From the NCBI GenBank assembly GCA_964480915.1, contig CAYZRS010000015.1, forward strand, positions 35,807 to 99,806: 64,000 nt of DNA. Reading direction: 5' to 3'. Positions 1 to 8,986 of this stretch are shown here, in pieces. Numbering within the stretch: position 1 is the stretch's first letter; each line of letters starts with the position of its first letter. Origin of the DNA: CAWGCE01 sp964480915 (GTDB taxonomy: Bacteria; Planctomycetota; Planctomycetia; Pirellulales; Pirellulaceae). Made by a program: the position numbers and the translations under genes. The notes under the pieces are model-generated. The model saw only the letters and a program-made list of their open reading frames with translations. It made no database searches and was not told the origin of the DNA.

Positions 1-363
1 GATCCCATAAACACCCAACATCTCCTCACTATCTAAGCGGGAAAAATCGACAAACACGTCGATCGGCGTGCTGAACGTGAATTTAAATGTCTGCGATCCT
101 GCACCGGTAATTTCGGAACGGATCGCCGAATCGCCACCAGCCATCGTCATCTCAAACGTGGAATCGGCATCGAATGCTCCGACGCCTTCCACGAAGACAT
201 CCAAGTCACCACAAATATCCGTGAAGGTCTGGCCACCGTTTAAGATTTGACCGTGGTCCCAACCCGCAAAGTCGAGGTAGTCAGCTGCCGAGAGATTGGC
301 CGCAAACAGACTGACGGTCAAACATGCCAGAAAAAGCGCGATCGAGGAAATATTCTTAACCAT
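1..363 (-). CDS. Secreted protein of unknown function, C-terminus cut off by window edge
   Basis: An open frame reads leftward from an ATG at 363 to the window edge, so only the first 121 residues are visible. The N-terminus is a clear signal peptide: MVKN, then a hydrophobic run (SSIALFLACLTVSLFAA), then a polar stretch. The visible mature part contains a short acidic Gly/Asp-rich segment (DICGDLDVFVEGVGAFDAD) and predicted beta strands, which fits an extracellular beta-sandwich protein. No family is recognised, and any C-terminal sorting signal would lie outside the window. It is divergent from the PLP enzyme gene at 831, with a 467-base gap holding two inverted repeats. Confidence 0.7.
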   Translation of the reverse strand, partial: MVKNISSIALFLACLTVSLFAANLSAADYLDFAGWDHGQILNGGQTFTDICGDLDVFVEGVGAFDADSTFEMTMAGGDSAIRSEITGAGSQTFKFTFSTPIDVFVDFSRLDSEEMLGVYGI

Positions 364-551
364 AGTAAATACCTTTTAAACCAAGTGTGATTTGTTCAAT
401 ACAAAAGTGATTCATGCATTCGGCAACTGCGGCCGAATACAAAATTGAAAACAACTGCCCGTTCAACCACGTTTTGTGGTTTCCTTGGACAAAGCTGGTC
501 TCATTAATCACCTCGATTTGGTTACACTTGGCCGATACCTACGACCGGTTC

Positions 552-567
552 TGGGAGTCGACTCCCA
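552..567. repeat. Perfect 16-bp palindrome
   Basis: TGGGAGTCGACTCCCA is its own reverse complement. It lies 9 bases before a long hairpin, in the gap upstream of the PLP-enzyme gene. Its symmetry fits a dimeric regulator site, but no regulator can be assigned from sequence alone. Confidence 0.5.
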
Positions 568-575
568 ACGAAAAA

Positions 576-642
576 ACCCCTGCTAATTGAAATGCCCACA
601 TTCCGAGCCATTGCTCGGGGGGACGTTTCAATTAATAGGGGT
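576..642. repeat. Nested long inverted repeat (hairpin)
   Basis: The outer arms are 576-592 and 626-642, 17 bases each, complementary except at two adjacent positions. Inside the loop sits a second perfect hairpin, CCGAGC (603-608) pairing with GCTCGG (613-618). In RNA this would fold into a stable structure of about 67 nt. No T-run follows on the plus strand. On the minus strand an A/T-rich stretch follows the outer arm (the A-run at 571-576 reads as T), so it could end leftward transcription, but no gene on that strand ends here. A degenerate miniature element or an attenuator-like structure are alternatives. Confidence 0.5.
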
Positions 643-830
643 CACGAGAACTCTTGCTGGTTTGATTTATTTAACTCACTCCCTTTATGCTGGCAACTTG
701 TCGAAAGCCTGTCAACAAGAATGCCCGCTCCGGCGACGGAAATCATCGAATTCCGCCCGAACGATCAGTAAAAACCATCCATTCCTGGCCAGATCTCGCT
801 TAAAACCACCATTTTGACGCGACACTTCCC

Positions 831-2027
831 ATGCATTCCATTGCCAGCGCCTTTTCTCTCCAGTCGGGAATTCACTTCCTCAACCATGGCTCTTTCGGCG
901 CTTGCCCTTCCAGAGTCCTCGATCAACAGACCGAATTCCGACGGCAATTGGAAGCAGAACCGGTCCAATTCATGGTTCATGCGTTACCGCCATTGTGGGA
1001 CCTGGCAAGGCAGCGGCTGGCACAGATGCTCAACGCCAGCCCCGCCGGTTTAGCCTTACTTACTAACGCAACAGCGGGAGTGAACGCGGTCCTGCGTTCA
1101 TTGCCGTTTCGCTCGGGCGATGAAATTCTGGTGACGAACCACGGCTACAACGCCTGCAGTAACGCGGCCCGTTTTGTGGCCGAGCGAGTTGGCGCCAAGG
1201 TGGTCGTCGCCGAAGTCCCTTTTCCGCTCGCCTCGCAAGATGAGATCGTGGATGCGGTACTCGCAGCAGTCAGCGAAAAGACCCGTTTGGTACTGATCGA
1301 TCACGTCACCAGCCCGACGGCCATCGTCATGCCAGTCGCCACGATTGCTGACGCATTGGCTCGTCGGCAGATTGATTTGTTGGTAGACGGCGCGCACGCG
1401 CCGGGGATGCTACCGCTCGATTTGGCCGAGCTCGACGTACCGTACTATGCCGGCAATTGCCATAAATGGCTGTGTGCCCCCAAAGGCTGTGGCTTCCTGC
1501 ACGTCCGCGCCGATCGCCGAGCAGACATTCACCCAACCGTGATCAGCCATGGCTTCAACGCGCTGACCGACGAAAAGAGTCGCTTCCATCTAGAGTTCGA
1601 TTGGACGGGCACGAGCGACCCGACCGCCGCGCTCTGCATTCCGGCCGCGGTGGAGACGGTTCCCACGCTCGTCGGGGGCAGCTGGGAAAACGTCATGAGC
1701 CACAATCACGCCTTGGCAGTCGCTGGGCGCGACCTGGTCTGCGCTGCCTTGAGTATCGAACCGCCGACACCGGAGGACATGCTGGGAAGCATTGCCTCGA
1801 TCCCCCTCCCTCCGGCCCCCCCGGAGGTTCAGGTGGGCCCTTTCGATTCCGACCCGCTCCAACGTGATCTCTACAAAAAGCACAAAATCGAGATTCCGAT
1901 CTTTCCGTTTCCTAAGTCGCCCCAGAGAATGCTAAGGCTGTCCGCGCATGTTTATAACGACATCAGCGACTACGAACATTTAAGTGTGGCCATCGCCGAA
2001 TTGCTTGCCGGCACCACGCATCGATAG
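831..2027 (+). CDS. PLP-dependent aminotransferase class V, isopenicillin-N epimerase-like
   Basis: A 398-residue fold-type I PLP enzyme of the class V aminotransferase/cysteine desulfurase superfamily. It looks most like proteins annotated as isopenicillin N epimerases. The N-terminus has FLNHGSFGACP, which starts most members of this group, and the PLP lysine is K212 in NCHKWLCAPKGCGFLHV. The Asp/His region VDGAHAPGM precedes it, as expected for cofactor-ring contacts. Members act on diverse amino acids, and a beta-lactam role is very unlikely here. The peptidase E gene starts 21 bases downstream on the same strand, which suggests a two-gene operon in amino-acid or peptide metabolism. The true substrate cannot be read from sequence. 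Confidence 0.85.
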   Translation: MHSIASAFSLQSGIHFLNHGSFGACPSRVLDQQTEFRRQLEAEPVQFMVHALPPLWDLARQRLAQMLNASPAGLALLTNATAGVNAVLRSLPFRSGDEILVTNHGYNACSNAARFVAERVGAKVVVAEVPFPLASQDEIVDAVLAAVSEKTRLVLIDHVTSPTAIVMPVATIADALARRQIDLLVDGAHAPGMLPLDLAELDVPYYAGNCHKWLCAPKGCGFLHVRADRRADIHPTVISHGFNALTDEKSRFHLEFDWTGTSDPTAALCIPAAVETVPTLVGGSWENVMSHNHALAVAGRDLVCAALSIEPPTPEDMLGSIASIPLPPAPPEVQVGPFDSDPLQRDLYKKHKIEIPIFPFPKSPQRMLRLSAHVYNDISDYEHLSVAIAELLAGTTHR

Positions 2028-2048
2028 AAATTTTACTGAGGTTCTTCC

Positions 2049-2759
2049 GTGAAACGTCTCTTGCTCATCAGCAGTTCGCGAACTCATGGCACAGGTTTCT
2101 TAGAACACTGCGGAACCGCGATCCAGTCGCGACTCGCAGACATCCAAGAGGTGTTGTTTGTGCCCTATGCCCTGCAAGACCACGATGCTTACGCCGAAAC
2201 GGCTCGAGCTCAATTTGAACAGCTTGGCTTTGAAATGCGTTCCTTACATGCCGATGCCACGCCCCTAGCCGCGGTGGCAGAAGCTCAAGCCATATTCATC
2301 GGCGGCGGCAACAGCTTCCGTCTTTTGAAACGCCTGCAAGACGATGGGCTCATCCCGGCGATTCAAGAACGGGTACTCCACGGCATGCCCTACATGGGCG
2401 CTAGCGCTGGCAGCAACATGGCGTGCCCTACGATTCGAACGAGTAACGACATGCCGATCGTTGAACCAGCCTCATTCGATGCCCTGAATTTTATTCCGTT
2501 TCAAATCAACCCGCACTTCATCGATGCCGACCCGGCGTCGACTCATCAGGGAGAGACACGAGAACAGAGGCTGCAAGAATACCTCGAAGAAAACGACACA
2601 CCCGTCTTAGGATTGCGAGAAGGATCATGGCTCGTCGTCGACGGCGAAGATGGTCTGCTCGATGGTCCCAGGGGGGCAATCCTCTTTCGCCGCGGCGAAG
2701 AGCCGGTCGAACTAACGGCCGGGGCTCAGCTAAAACTAAACGGCCGCTTGGTGAGCTAG
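2049..2759 (+). CDS. pepE: Peptidase E (alpha-aspartyl dipeptidase, family S51)
   Basis: At 236 residues it is close to the roughly 230 of enterobacterial PepE, a cytoplasmic enzyme that hydrolyses N-terminal Asp-X dipeptides. The nucleophile elbow is GASAGSNM with S119. IFIGGGNSFRLLKRLQ and the downstream INPHFID stretch are typical of the glutamine-amidotransferase-like fold of this family. The start is a GTG at 2049, 21 bases after the upstream stop. It probably shares a transcript with the PLP enzyme gene, which fits amino-acid scavenging from aspartyl peptides. Family assignment is secure; the symbol rests on family similarity only. Confidence 0.88.
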   Translation: MKRLLLISSSRTHGTGFLEHCGTAIQSRLADIQEVLFVPYALQDHDAYAETARAQFEQLGFEMRSLHADATPLAAVAEAQAIFIGGGNSFRLLKRLQDDGLIPAIQERVLHGMPYMGASAGSNMACPTIRTSNDMPIVEPASFDALNFIPFQINPHFIDADPASTHQGETREQRLQEYLEENDTPVLGLREGSWLVVDGEDGLLDGPRGAILFRRGEEPVELTAGAQLKLNGRLVS

Positions 2760-3032
2760 CAAACCGGTAGCGATACGACCTGTTGTGTCGATTGCTCCAG
2801 CGATTCATCGTGCGATCATCCCCGCTGGCGCGAACGTCTCACCATTCACCGCGTAAGAAAATTGCCTGCTGCGCAATTCGTTCGACATTCGCGAAAAAAT
2901 ATTGTCAAACGAGGCAAGCGGGGCAGCATTAAATGTTCAAAAAATGGAAGCAGTGCGGGAAAATCACCGCAGAGGTGTGTACTCATCCATGTCGATGACG
3001 ACAATGAGAGCCTCGTTGGAAGGAGCCAAAAC

Positions 3033-4583
3033 GTGCGAAATGTTTGTTGTTCTATCTTCGTAGCCATTGGATTGCTGCAGACTGCCTCGTTCGGGGAATT
3101 ACCCCGAAACGAATTCTTAGCCGATTCTCAGTGGCCGATGACACATCGTCATCCGTTCAATCAAGGCTCGTCCCCGCTGCCAGGCCCAACCGGTGCACAA
3201 GTCGCTGTCCCACAAACACTGCCGGGCACGCCCGTTCCTATCACGCTGGCAATTTCGCCAAAGTATCCCGATGGTCGTCGTGCGATCTGGGGCACCACGA
3301 TGAAGTACGTCTTCAAGCTCGATGCGAACAAAGGGCAGATGAAGTACTTTTCAAAGTTCCCTCGCGAACAACCAAAGGCCGATGCGATCTCGGGCGCTTA
3401 CTCGTTGATCGACAAGGACGGATTCTATTTCGTTCCTACGCGGCTGACGATCGAAGCCTATCGAGATGCCGTTCCCGGCAACCCAGAATCAGAAATCGCG
3501 AAATCGCACGACTTTACCTTACCGAACGAACTGGTTCAGGAAGGTGAACTCATTGTCGGTATGAACATGACGTTTGATGGTCGGATCGTCTTTGTTACCA
3601 ACCAAGGGCTCGTTGGTTCACTGAGCCGCGAACTCGATGACCTGCAATCGATCCGACTCACAAACGAAGATGGCTCCGTGTCGGAAGTTTCCAATTCACT
3701 CGCGGTCGACGACGAGGGTCGAATCATTGTTGTGACGGACCGGTTCGTCGCCAACGTCCAGTGGGACGTCACCAGTCCGCAGCGCCTCCGCAAGGCTTGG
3801 CAAGTCAATTACAAATCGGAAGACATTCAAAGAACGGGCCGATTAGGAACAGGTTCAGGCACGACGCCATCGCTGATGGGGTGGGGAAATGAAGACCAAT
3901 TGGTTGCCATCTGCGACGGGCAACAGCTGATGAACATGGTTCTGATCTGGCGCGGCGAAATCCCTAGCGATTGGATCGGCCTTCCGGGTCGTGATCGGCG
4001 CATCGCCGCCGAAGTTCCCATCACTTTCGGTGACGAGAAGGCGAAACGGTCCACCACCGAGCAGTCTTTGACGGTTCATGGCCACGAAATCGCCACGGTC
4101 AGCAACCACTACGGCCAGTTGACGCCGATCATGCAACGATTCGTCCGTCGGCGAATGGGCAACGACATTCACAATATGACCGTTTACCGATCCAATTCTC
4201 CCGGTGTCGCACCGTTCGGAGTGCAAAAACTCAGTTGGGACCAAAACGCTAACCAACTCAAGGTCGATTGGGTACGCCGCGATCTTAGTTGCCCGAACGG
4301 CATCCCCACGATGAGCGCCGCCACAGGGCTCATGTACTTCATTGGTCAGCGCGATGGGCTTTGGACATTAGAAGCGGTCGACTGGGGCACGGGCGAGCAA
4401 GCATTTCATCAGACGCTTTCCAATAGCTCCGACCACAATAGTTTTTATGCGGCAACGCAGGTGGGAATGGACGGAAGTGTCATCACGGGAGCATTCGGAG
4501 GCGTTGTGAAATTTGCAAAGCCGGCTCAGGACGCGATGATGTCACGAACGCCGGCCAAGGCGAACGCCACGACGACCCAGTAA
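3033..4583 (+). CDS. Secreted protein of unknown function, propeller-like
   Basis: The frame is open from 2862, but the best start is GTG 3033. A strong ribosome binding site, GGAAGGAG (3017-3024), lies 8 bases upstream, and the first residues (VRNVCCSIFVAIGLLQTASFG) then form a signal peptide. This gives 516 residues. The mature protein has repeated short strands with phrases such as ISPKYPDGRRAIWG, GMNMTFDGRIVFVTNQG and LAVDDEGRIIVVTDRF, spaced like blades of a beta-propeller. No catalytic motif or named family is recognised. It is a single gene, convergent with the MBL hydrolase gene that ends at 4604. Confidence 0.75.
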   Translation: MRNVCCSIFVAIGLLQTASFGELPRNEFLADSQWPMTHRHPFNQGSSPLPGPTGAQVAVPQTLPGTPVPITLAISPKYPDGRRAIWGTTMKYVFKLDANKGQMKYFSKFPREQPKADAISGAYSLIDKDGFYFVPTRLTIEAYRDAVPGNPESEIAKSHDFTLPNELVQEGELIVGMNMTFDGRIVFVTNQGLVGSLSRELDDLQSIRLTNEDGSVSEVSNSLAVDDEGRIIVVTDRFVANVQWDVTSPQRLRKAWQVNYKSEDIQRTGRLGTGSGTTPSLMGWGNEDQLVAICDGQQLMNMVLIWRGEIPSDWIGLPGRDRRIAAEVPITFGDEKAKRSTTEQSLTVHGHEIATVSNHYGQLTPIMQRFVRRRMGNDIHNMTVYRSNSPGVAPFGVQKLSWDQNANQLKVDWVRRDLSCPNGIPTMSAATGLMYFIGQRDGLWTLEAVDWGTGEQAFHQTLSNSSDHNSFYAATQVGMDGSVITGAFGGVVKFAKPAQDAMMSRTPAKANATTTQ

Positions 4584-4603
4584 CGAACAGGGTTAAGTCG
4601 GCT

Positions 4604-5587
4604 CTAGAAAATGTCCAGGTCTTTGCCAGAAACGACCGCCCCGTTGTAAGTGCTGCGGATTTCCATCAGCAGTTCGGCTTCGCTGACACCTTGGAACAAC
4701 TGGTGCGTTAGAACCAACAAGCCGGGCCTCGCTTCATTGGCGATTTCGGCCAATTCATGAGCCAGCGTGTGGTAAGTCGAATGATACGTTCGCCACACGT
4801 CGCTACGGAATTCGACGCCAATGCCCGAGCAGACTTCGTGCACGAGCACGTCGCAACCTTTAGCCGCCTGGGCAACGTTCTCATGTTTGCACGTATCGCC
4901 AGAGACTACGATCGTGCGATCGGGACAAATGAATTTGAATCCATAGGCCTCAAACGTGCCATGCGTGACGGAGAATGCTTCGACTTCGACATTGTCGTCT
5001 TCGTAGATCAGCCCAGGTTGGATTTCATGCGCATTGACTTGGTAACCGATTTCGTTGGCAGGCTCCAAACCATGCAATCGCTGATCGATGTCGGCTTCGT
5101 ACGCCGCCAAGATATGATCGGTCATCGAACGGATTCCGGTCGGACCGTAGACTTCCAGCTTTTCGTCACGGCCAGATACCCAAGGCGTGAGGATGAGATC
5201 GGGGTAGCCAACCGTATGGTCCGAGTGCAGATGCGTGAGAAATGCTCGCGTGAGCAGATGAGGCGCCAAACCGTGCACACCCTTTTCGTAGGCAGCTGCC
5301 GCGCGCCGGACAACGCCGGCGCCGAAGTCGACGAGATAGGGCTGGTAGTTGACCACAATTGCCAATGAGGGACCAAAGCGGTCGGGATCTGGTCCGGGTG
5401 TTCCCGTCCCCAACATGACCACTTGCGAATGGCCTTCCCGTTTCTTTTTGGCTCGCTTGCTAGCCGTGCGCTTCGTTGCATTACTTTTGGTTGCATCACG
5501 CTTGGTTGATTTGCGCTTGGCCGGAGTCTTCTTCTTTGCTTTCGCAGAAGATGATTCCGTCGCCGTTTTTTTCTTACTCGGGGCCAT
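4604..5587 (-). CDS. MBL-fold metal-dependent hydrolase with lysine-rich N-terminal tail
   Basis: A 327-residue protein in two parts. Residues 1-52 are a low-complexity basic tail: 21 of the first 50 residues are Lys or Arg, with the rest mainly Ala, Ser and Thr, resembling histone H1-like tails. Residues 54-327 are a metallo-beta-lactamase-fold domain with MLGTGTPGPDPDRFG, the metal motif THLHSDHT (H119, H121, D123, H124), VSGDTCKHENV and a late LTHQ histidine. This pattern is close to ribonuclease Z-like or arylsulfatase-like members; the substrate is unknown. Its ATG begins 2 bases after the stop of the PEP carboxylase gene, so the two are probably co-transcribed and translationally coupled. 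Confidence 0.85.
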   Translation of the reverse strand: MAPSKKKTATESSSAKAKKKTPAKRKSTKRDATKSNATKRTASKRAKKKREGHSQVVMLGTGTPGPDPDRFGPSLAIVVNYQPYLVDFGAGVVRRAAAAYEKGVHGLAPHLLTRAFLTHLHSDHTVGYPDLILTPWVSGRDEKLEVYGPTGIRSMTDHILAAYEADIDQRLHGLEPANEIGYQVNAHEIQPGLIYEDDNVEVEAFSVTHGTFEAYGFKFICPDRTIVVSGDTCKHENVAQAAKGCDVLVHEVCSGIGVEFRSDVWRTYHSTYHTLAHELAEIANEARPGLLVLTHQLFQGVSEAELLMEIRSTYNGAVVSGKDLDIF

Positions 5588-5589
5588 GG

Positions 5590-8337
5590 CTATCCGACAT
5601 TCTTTACACCAGCGGCGATTCCGTTGACGGACATCCGTACCGCCGATATCAGTTCGGCTACAACCTCGGAGCTGGCATCTTCTTCCAATGCTTGACGCAA
5701 CTGCTTAAGCAACGAAGCTTGCAGATAGTTGAGCGGATCTACGTACGGATTTCGGACGCGGATGCTGTGCTGCAACCACGGCTCACGTTCTAGCAGCTCA
5801 ACTTGATTCGTAATTGCCAGCACAGTGCGTTCCGTTTTGGCATACTCTTCTTTGATCGCTCCAAAGACTTCTTGCTGCGCCTTCTTATCGGCGAGTTCGG
5901 AATACAACTCGGCGATATTCAGATCGGACTTCCCCAATCCCAACTGTACATTGTCGAAGAGGCTGTGGAAAAACTGCCACTCGTCGTACATCTGCCGGAG
6001 CAGCCCCAAGCGTCCCTCCTCTTCGCAAATCCACGAATCGAGCGCCGAGCCGACGCCGTACCAGCTTGGCAGGTTGACCCGCGTCTGATTCCAAGCGAAC
6101 ACCCAAGGGATGGCTCGCAAGTCGCTGATCGATTCGGTCGAACGACGTTTCGCCGGCCGCGAACCAATATTCAGCTTGTCGATCTGATCGATCGGCGTCG
6201 CGTCGTGAAAGTACTCGAGAAAAGTCGGCTGTTCGACCAGCGCCCGATAGGTCTGCAGCGCACGTTCACTGAGCTGCTCCATCGCCTCTTTCCACGCGGG
6301 CAAGACGGGCGAATTCTCTTTTTCGCGACCAGCGGTTAGGACGACGGCGCTGACCAGTTGCTCTAAATGTCGGTGCGCAATCTCTCGATTGGCGTAGCGA
6401 CTGCTGACCACTTCCCCCTGCTCGGTAATCTTAATGCGGCCCCGAATGGAACCGGGCGGTTGCGCGAGAATCGCGCGGTTTGCTGGCCCTCCGCCACGTC
6501 CGATGGACCCACCACGACCGTGAAACAACGTCAACTGAACTCCACACTCATCGCTGACTTCCGCCAGCGCTTGTTGAGCCTGATAGAGCATCCAGTTTGC
6601 TCGCAAGAAACCGCCATCCTTGTTCGAATCGCTGTAGCCAATCATCACTTGTTGGCAATTGTCGCGCTGCTTGAGATGGTTCTTGTAGACCTTACAGGAA
6701 AACAGCGATCGCATGATCTCCGGAGCAGCAATCAGATCATCGATCGTTTCGAACAGCGGAACCACGTCGATCTGACCACTCAAATTGGCCCGAGTCGCCA
6801 TCAAGAGCACTTCGAGCACATCGCTGACACCTTCCGTCATGCTGATCACGTACGACTGAATCGAATCGACCGAAATCGATTGGTGCATTTCCTCGATCAG
6901 ATCGAAGAGCGCCATCGTTTCCGCGGTCGCTTCCGGCATATCATCCAATCGCAGTTCATCACCCTTCGCGGCAATCTGTTTTTCGAGCAGGCCGATTTTC
7001 TCTGATTCATCAAGACGGGAGTAATCGACACAGATGCCGCATGCTGAGAAACAATCGGCGAGCGCCGCGTTGTGTTTTTCCGAATGCTGACGGATGTCCA
7101 TCGACGCCAGATGAAATCCAAACACCTTCACCAACCGCTTCAGCCGCAAGACTGGCTTCGTCAGTCGTTCGCCTCGATTTTGCTGCAAGCTCTGTTCGAT
7201 CAAATCCAGATCATTCCAGAATTCATCGGCCGAGGAATACGCCCTGCCCGATGGCACGTCACCGGCCGTCTGATTCTGTTCACGAGTCGCTTGAATGCGT
7301 CGATACATGACGATCAATTTTTGCCGATACGGCTCCTGTTCGAATCGCTCAATCAGTTGCAATTCTCGCGCGTTGAGTAGCTCGCGATCATGATCGAGGC
7401 TCGCCAAGAACGCATCACTGAAGCCAACCCGCGATTTCGTTGGGCTGAGGATTTCGTACAAGCCATTCAGTTCCCGACCGTAACGATCCAGCGCTAGCTC
7501 CTTTTGGGCCTTGAGCGCTTCGCGCGTCACATCGAAAGTTACGTACGGATTGCCATCTCGATCGCCACCGATCCAAGTTCCATATCGTAGGAAAGAAGGA
7601 ATCTCGAAGGAGGCTTGGGGAAACTTCGCCGCTAACGCTTGTTCCAATTCGTCATAAACGCGAGGCACAACATCAAACAACGTGCTCTCAAAGAAATACA
7701 AGCCGTTGTTTCGCACTTCATCCATCACGGTTGGACGGCGTGGCCTGGCGGTGTCTGTTTGCCAAAGCAAAACGACGCCGGCCTGTAACTGACGGCGCAC
7801 GTCGGCCAGTTCGCTGCCGATTAAGTCACTGGAAGAACTTTTGACTAAGAGCTTTGCGATCCGCCTCAAGATCTGTTGGACGGTTTGACGCTTCGATTCG
7901 GTCGGATGAGCCGTGTAGACCAAAGAGATCGAAAGGCTGTTCAACAATTCCTGGACTGCCTTGTCTTTCAATCCAAGATCGGCCAGTCGCAAGACCGCTT
8001 CCGACAGCGTCTCATCCATCGGAACGCCCGAATCGATGGCCCGCTGAGAACGCTCGCGCAAGACCTGCACACGGTGATGCTCTTCCGCCAAGTTGACCAA
8101 CTGAAAGTAGGTTGAGAATGCCTGCAAAATGCCCGACGCTTGAGGAAGATTATTCGACAGATCGGGAATCAGTTTCTTGAGCTTTTCACCAGCCGCGCTG
8201 TCGCCGGATCGCCAAGCTTTCGAATTGATCCGAATCAATTCCTCCAACTCGAACAACGCTTGACCTTCCTGCTCGATGATTGTCTCGCCCAGGAGATCGC
8301 CCAACATACGAATTGTGGCGCTAAGGTCATTCTTCAT
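5590..8337 (-). CDS. ppc: Phosphoenolpyruvate carboxylase
   Basis: Converts PEP and bicarbonate to oxaloacetate, refilling the TCA cycle. The protein has 915 residues from ATG 8337, the usual family size. Diagnostic motifs appear in order: YTAHPTESKRQT with the catalytic His, GGDRDGNPYVT, MIGYSDSNKDGGF, the loop FHGRGGSIGRGGGP, and the C-terminal IRVRNPYVDPLNYLQ. A TTG at 8349 is in frame but has AAGGA directly against it, so ATG 8337 is preferred, although its spacing to AAGGA (12 bases) is long. The MBL hydrolase gene follows after 2 bases. A winged-helix regulator gene starts on the opposite strand about 190 bases upstream. Confidence 0.96.
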   Translation of the reverse strand: MKNDLSATIRMLGDLLGETIIEQEGQALFELEELIRINSKAWRSGDSAAGEKLKKLIPDLSNNLPQASGILQAFSTYFQLVNLAEEHHRVQVLRERSQRAIDSGVPMDETLSEAVLRLADLGLKDKAVQELLNSLSISLVYTAHPTESKRQTVQQILRRIAKLLVKSSSSDLIGSELADVRRQLQAGVVLLWQTDTARPRRPTVMDEVRNNGLYFFESTLFDVVPRVYDELEQALAAKFPQASFEIPSFLRYGTWIGGDRDGNPYVTFDVTREALKAQKELALDRYGRELNGLYEILSPTKSRVGFSDAFLASLDHDRELLNARELQLIERFEQEPYRQKLIVMYRRIQATREQNQTAGDVPSGRAYSSADEFWNDLDLIEQSLQQNRGERLTKPVLRLKRLVKVFGFHLASMDIRQHSEKHNAALADCFSACGICVDYSRLDESEKIGLLEKQIAAKGDELRLDDMPEATAETMALFDLIEEMHQSISVDSIQSYVISMTEGVSDVLEVLLMATRANLSGQIDVVPLFETIDDLIAAPEIMRSLFSCKVYKNHLKQRDNCQQVMIGYSDSNKDGGFLRANWMLYQAQQALAEVSDECGVQLTLFHGRGGSIGRGGGPANRAILAQPPGSIRGRIKITEQGEVVSSRYANREIAHRHLEQLVSAVVLTAGREKENSPVLPAWKEAMEQLSERALQTYRALVEQPTFLEYFHDATPIDQIDKLNIGSRPAKRRSTESISDLRAIPWVFAWNQTRVNLPSWYGVGSALDSWICEEEGRLGLLRQMYDEWQFFHSLFDNVQLGLGKSDLNIAELYSELADKKAQQEVFGAIKEEYAKTERTVLAITNQVELLEREPWLQHSIRVRNPYVDPLNYLQASLLKQLRQALEEDASSEVVAELISAVRMSVNGIAAGVKNVG

Positions 8338-8523
8338 GAGATTGATCAATCCTTAAGGATGGTCGCTTCCGGCCGCGAGCAATTCGAGCCTGCCATCGAT
8401 TATCTTGGACTCGGTGTGAACCACAACCGGACCTTGACTTATTCGCTTGAGCGAGCGCTTCTGGACATGATCGGCATTTCGGGTCAAGCTAGGTGTTCAT
8501 TCTTCGCAATTTGAGTCTTCGCA

Positions 8524-8898
8524 ATGAACCAGAAAGATGCATGGGCATGGATCGGTGAGAGCAATTTTGCTCCAGAACAACTACCGCAGAAACTGCGTGA
8601 ACGCACCAAGCGAAAAAACGAAAAGCAAGCCGCAGCGCTACCTTTTCAGATCGTGCTCGGCGGCAAATCGATTGCCTTGGAGCCCATTGAGTATCGGCTC
8701 GTCCTCTTCTTGGCCAGCCGACCGTACCACGCCTTCACGAAGAAAGAGATTTTCGAAGGAATCCGGGGCTTCTTTGATGTGGAAATCGATTCGGAAGAGA
8801 CGATCCCCACTTCGATCCGATCGTTACGCGACAAGTTGGGATTTTTTCGCGACTTCGTGCAGACGGTGCCCCACATTGGGTATCGATTCAAACCTTAA
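8524..8898 (+). CDS. Stand-alone OmpR/PhoB-type winged-helix DNA-binding protein
   Basis: A 124-residue protein whose residues 40-124 match the effector domain of OmpR/PhoB response regulators. It has the IALEPIEYRLVLFLASRP entry, a recognition-helix region (PTSIRSLRDKLG) and the ending VQTVPHIGYRF, which parallels the wing of PhoB-type domains. The receiver domain is missing: only about 40 polar, Lys-rich residues precede the DNA-binding part, so phosphorylation control is not expected. It is divergent from ppc, so regulation of ppc is a plausible guess. No strong ribosome binding site is seen at the ATG. Confidence 0.75.
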   Translation: MNQKDAWAWIGESNFAPEQLPQKLRERTKRKNEKQAAALPFQIVLGGKSIALEPIEYRLVLFLASRPYHAFTKKEIFEGIRGFFDVEIDSEETIPTSIRSLRDKLGFFRDFVQTVPHIGYRFKP

Positions 8899-8930
8899 AC
8901 GGACAAGCGACCGCTCGGGCGCATGAACGA

Positions 8931-8961
8931 AAAAAGGCCGCCACCAAAAAGGTGACGGCCT
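8931..8961 (-). terminator. Rho-independent terminator for the 8987-10537 gene
   Basis: Arms AGGCCGCCACC (8935-8945) and GGTGACGGCCT (8951-8961) pair with one mismatch around a five-A loop. On the minus strand the hairpin is followed by a T-run (A-run 8930-8935 on the plus strand), just past the stop of the leftward PEP-CTERM gene. Confidence 0.8.
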
Positions 8962-8986
8962 CAATGATCGATTTAGCCAATCTCGC

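Larger units (their letters stand above)
364..830. other. Divergent intergenic region with palindromes
   Basis: A 467-base gap between the leftward secreted-protein gene and the rightward PLP-enzyme gene. No convincing coding frame is seen. It holds a small inverted repeat (ATTCGGC at 418-424 against GCCGAAT at 432-438), a perfect 16-base palindrome at 552-567 and a long nested hairpin at 576-642. Promoters for both flanking genes should lie here, but no clear -35/-10 pair was identified. Confidence 0.6.

Noticed and set aside
831..2759. Possible beta-lactam biosynthesis from the isopenicillin-N epimerase-like gene
   Set aside because: No synthetase or other antibiotic gene is nearby, and the neighbour is a dipeptidase. 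The family name covers many amino-acid PLP enzymes.
6367..7005. 212-residue plus-strand open frame opposite ppc
   Set aside because: It is antisense to conserved catalytic regions of PEP carboxylase and carries no recognisable motif.
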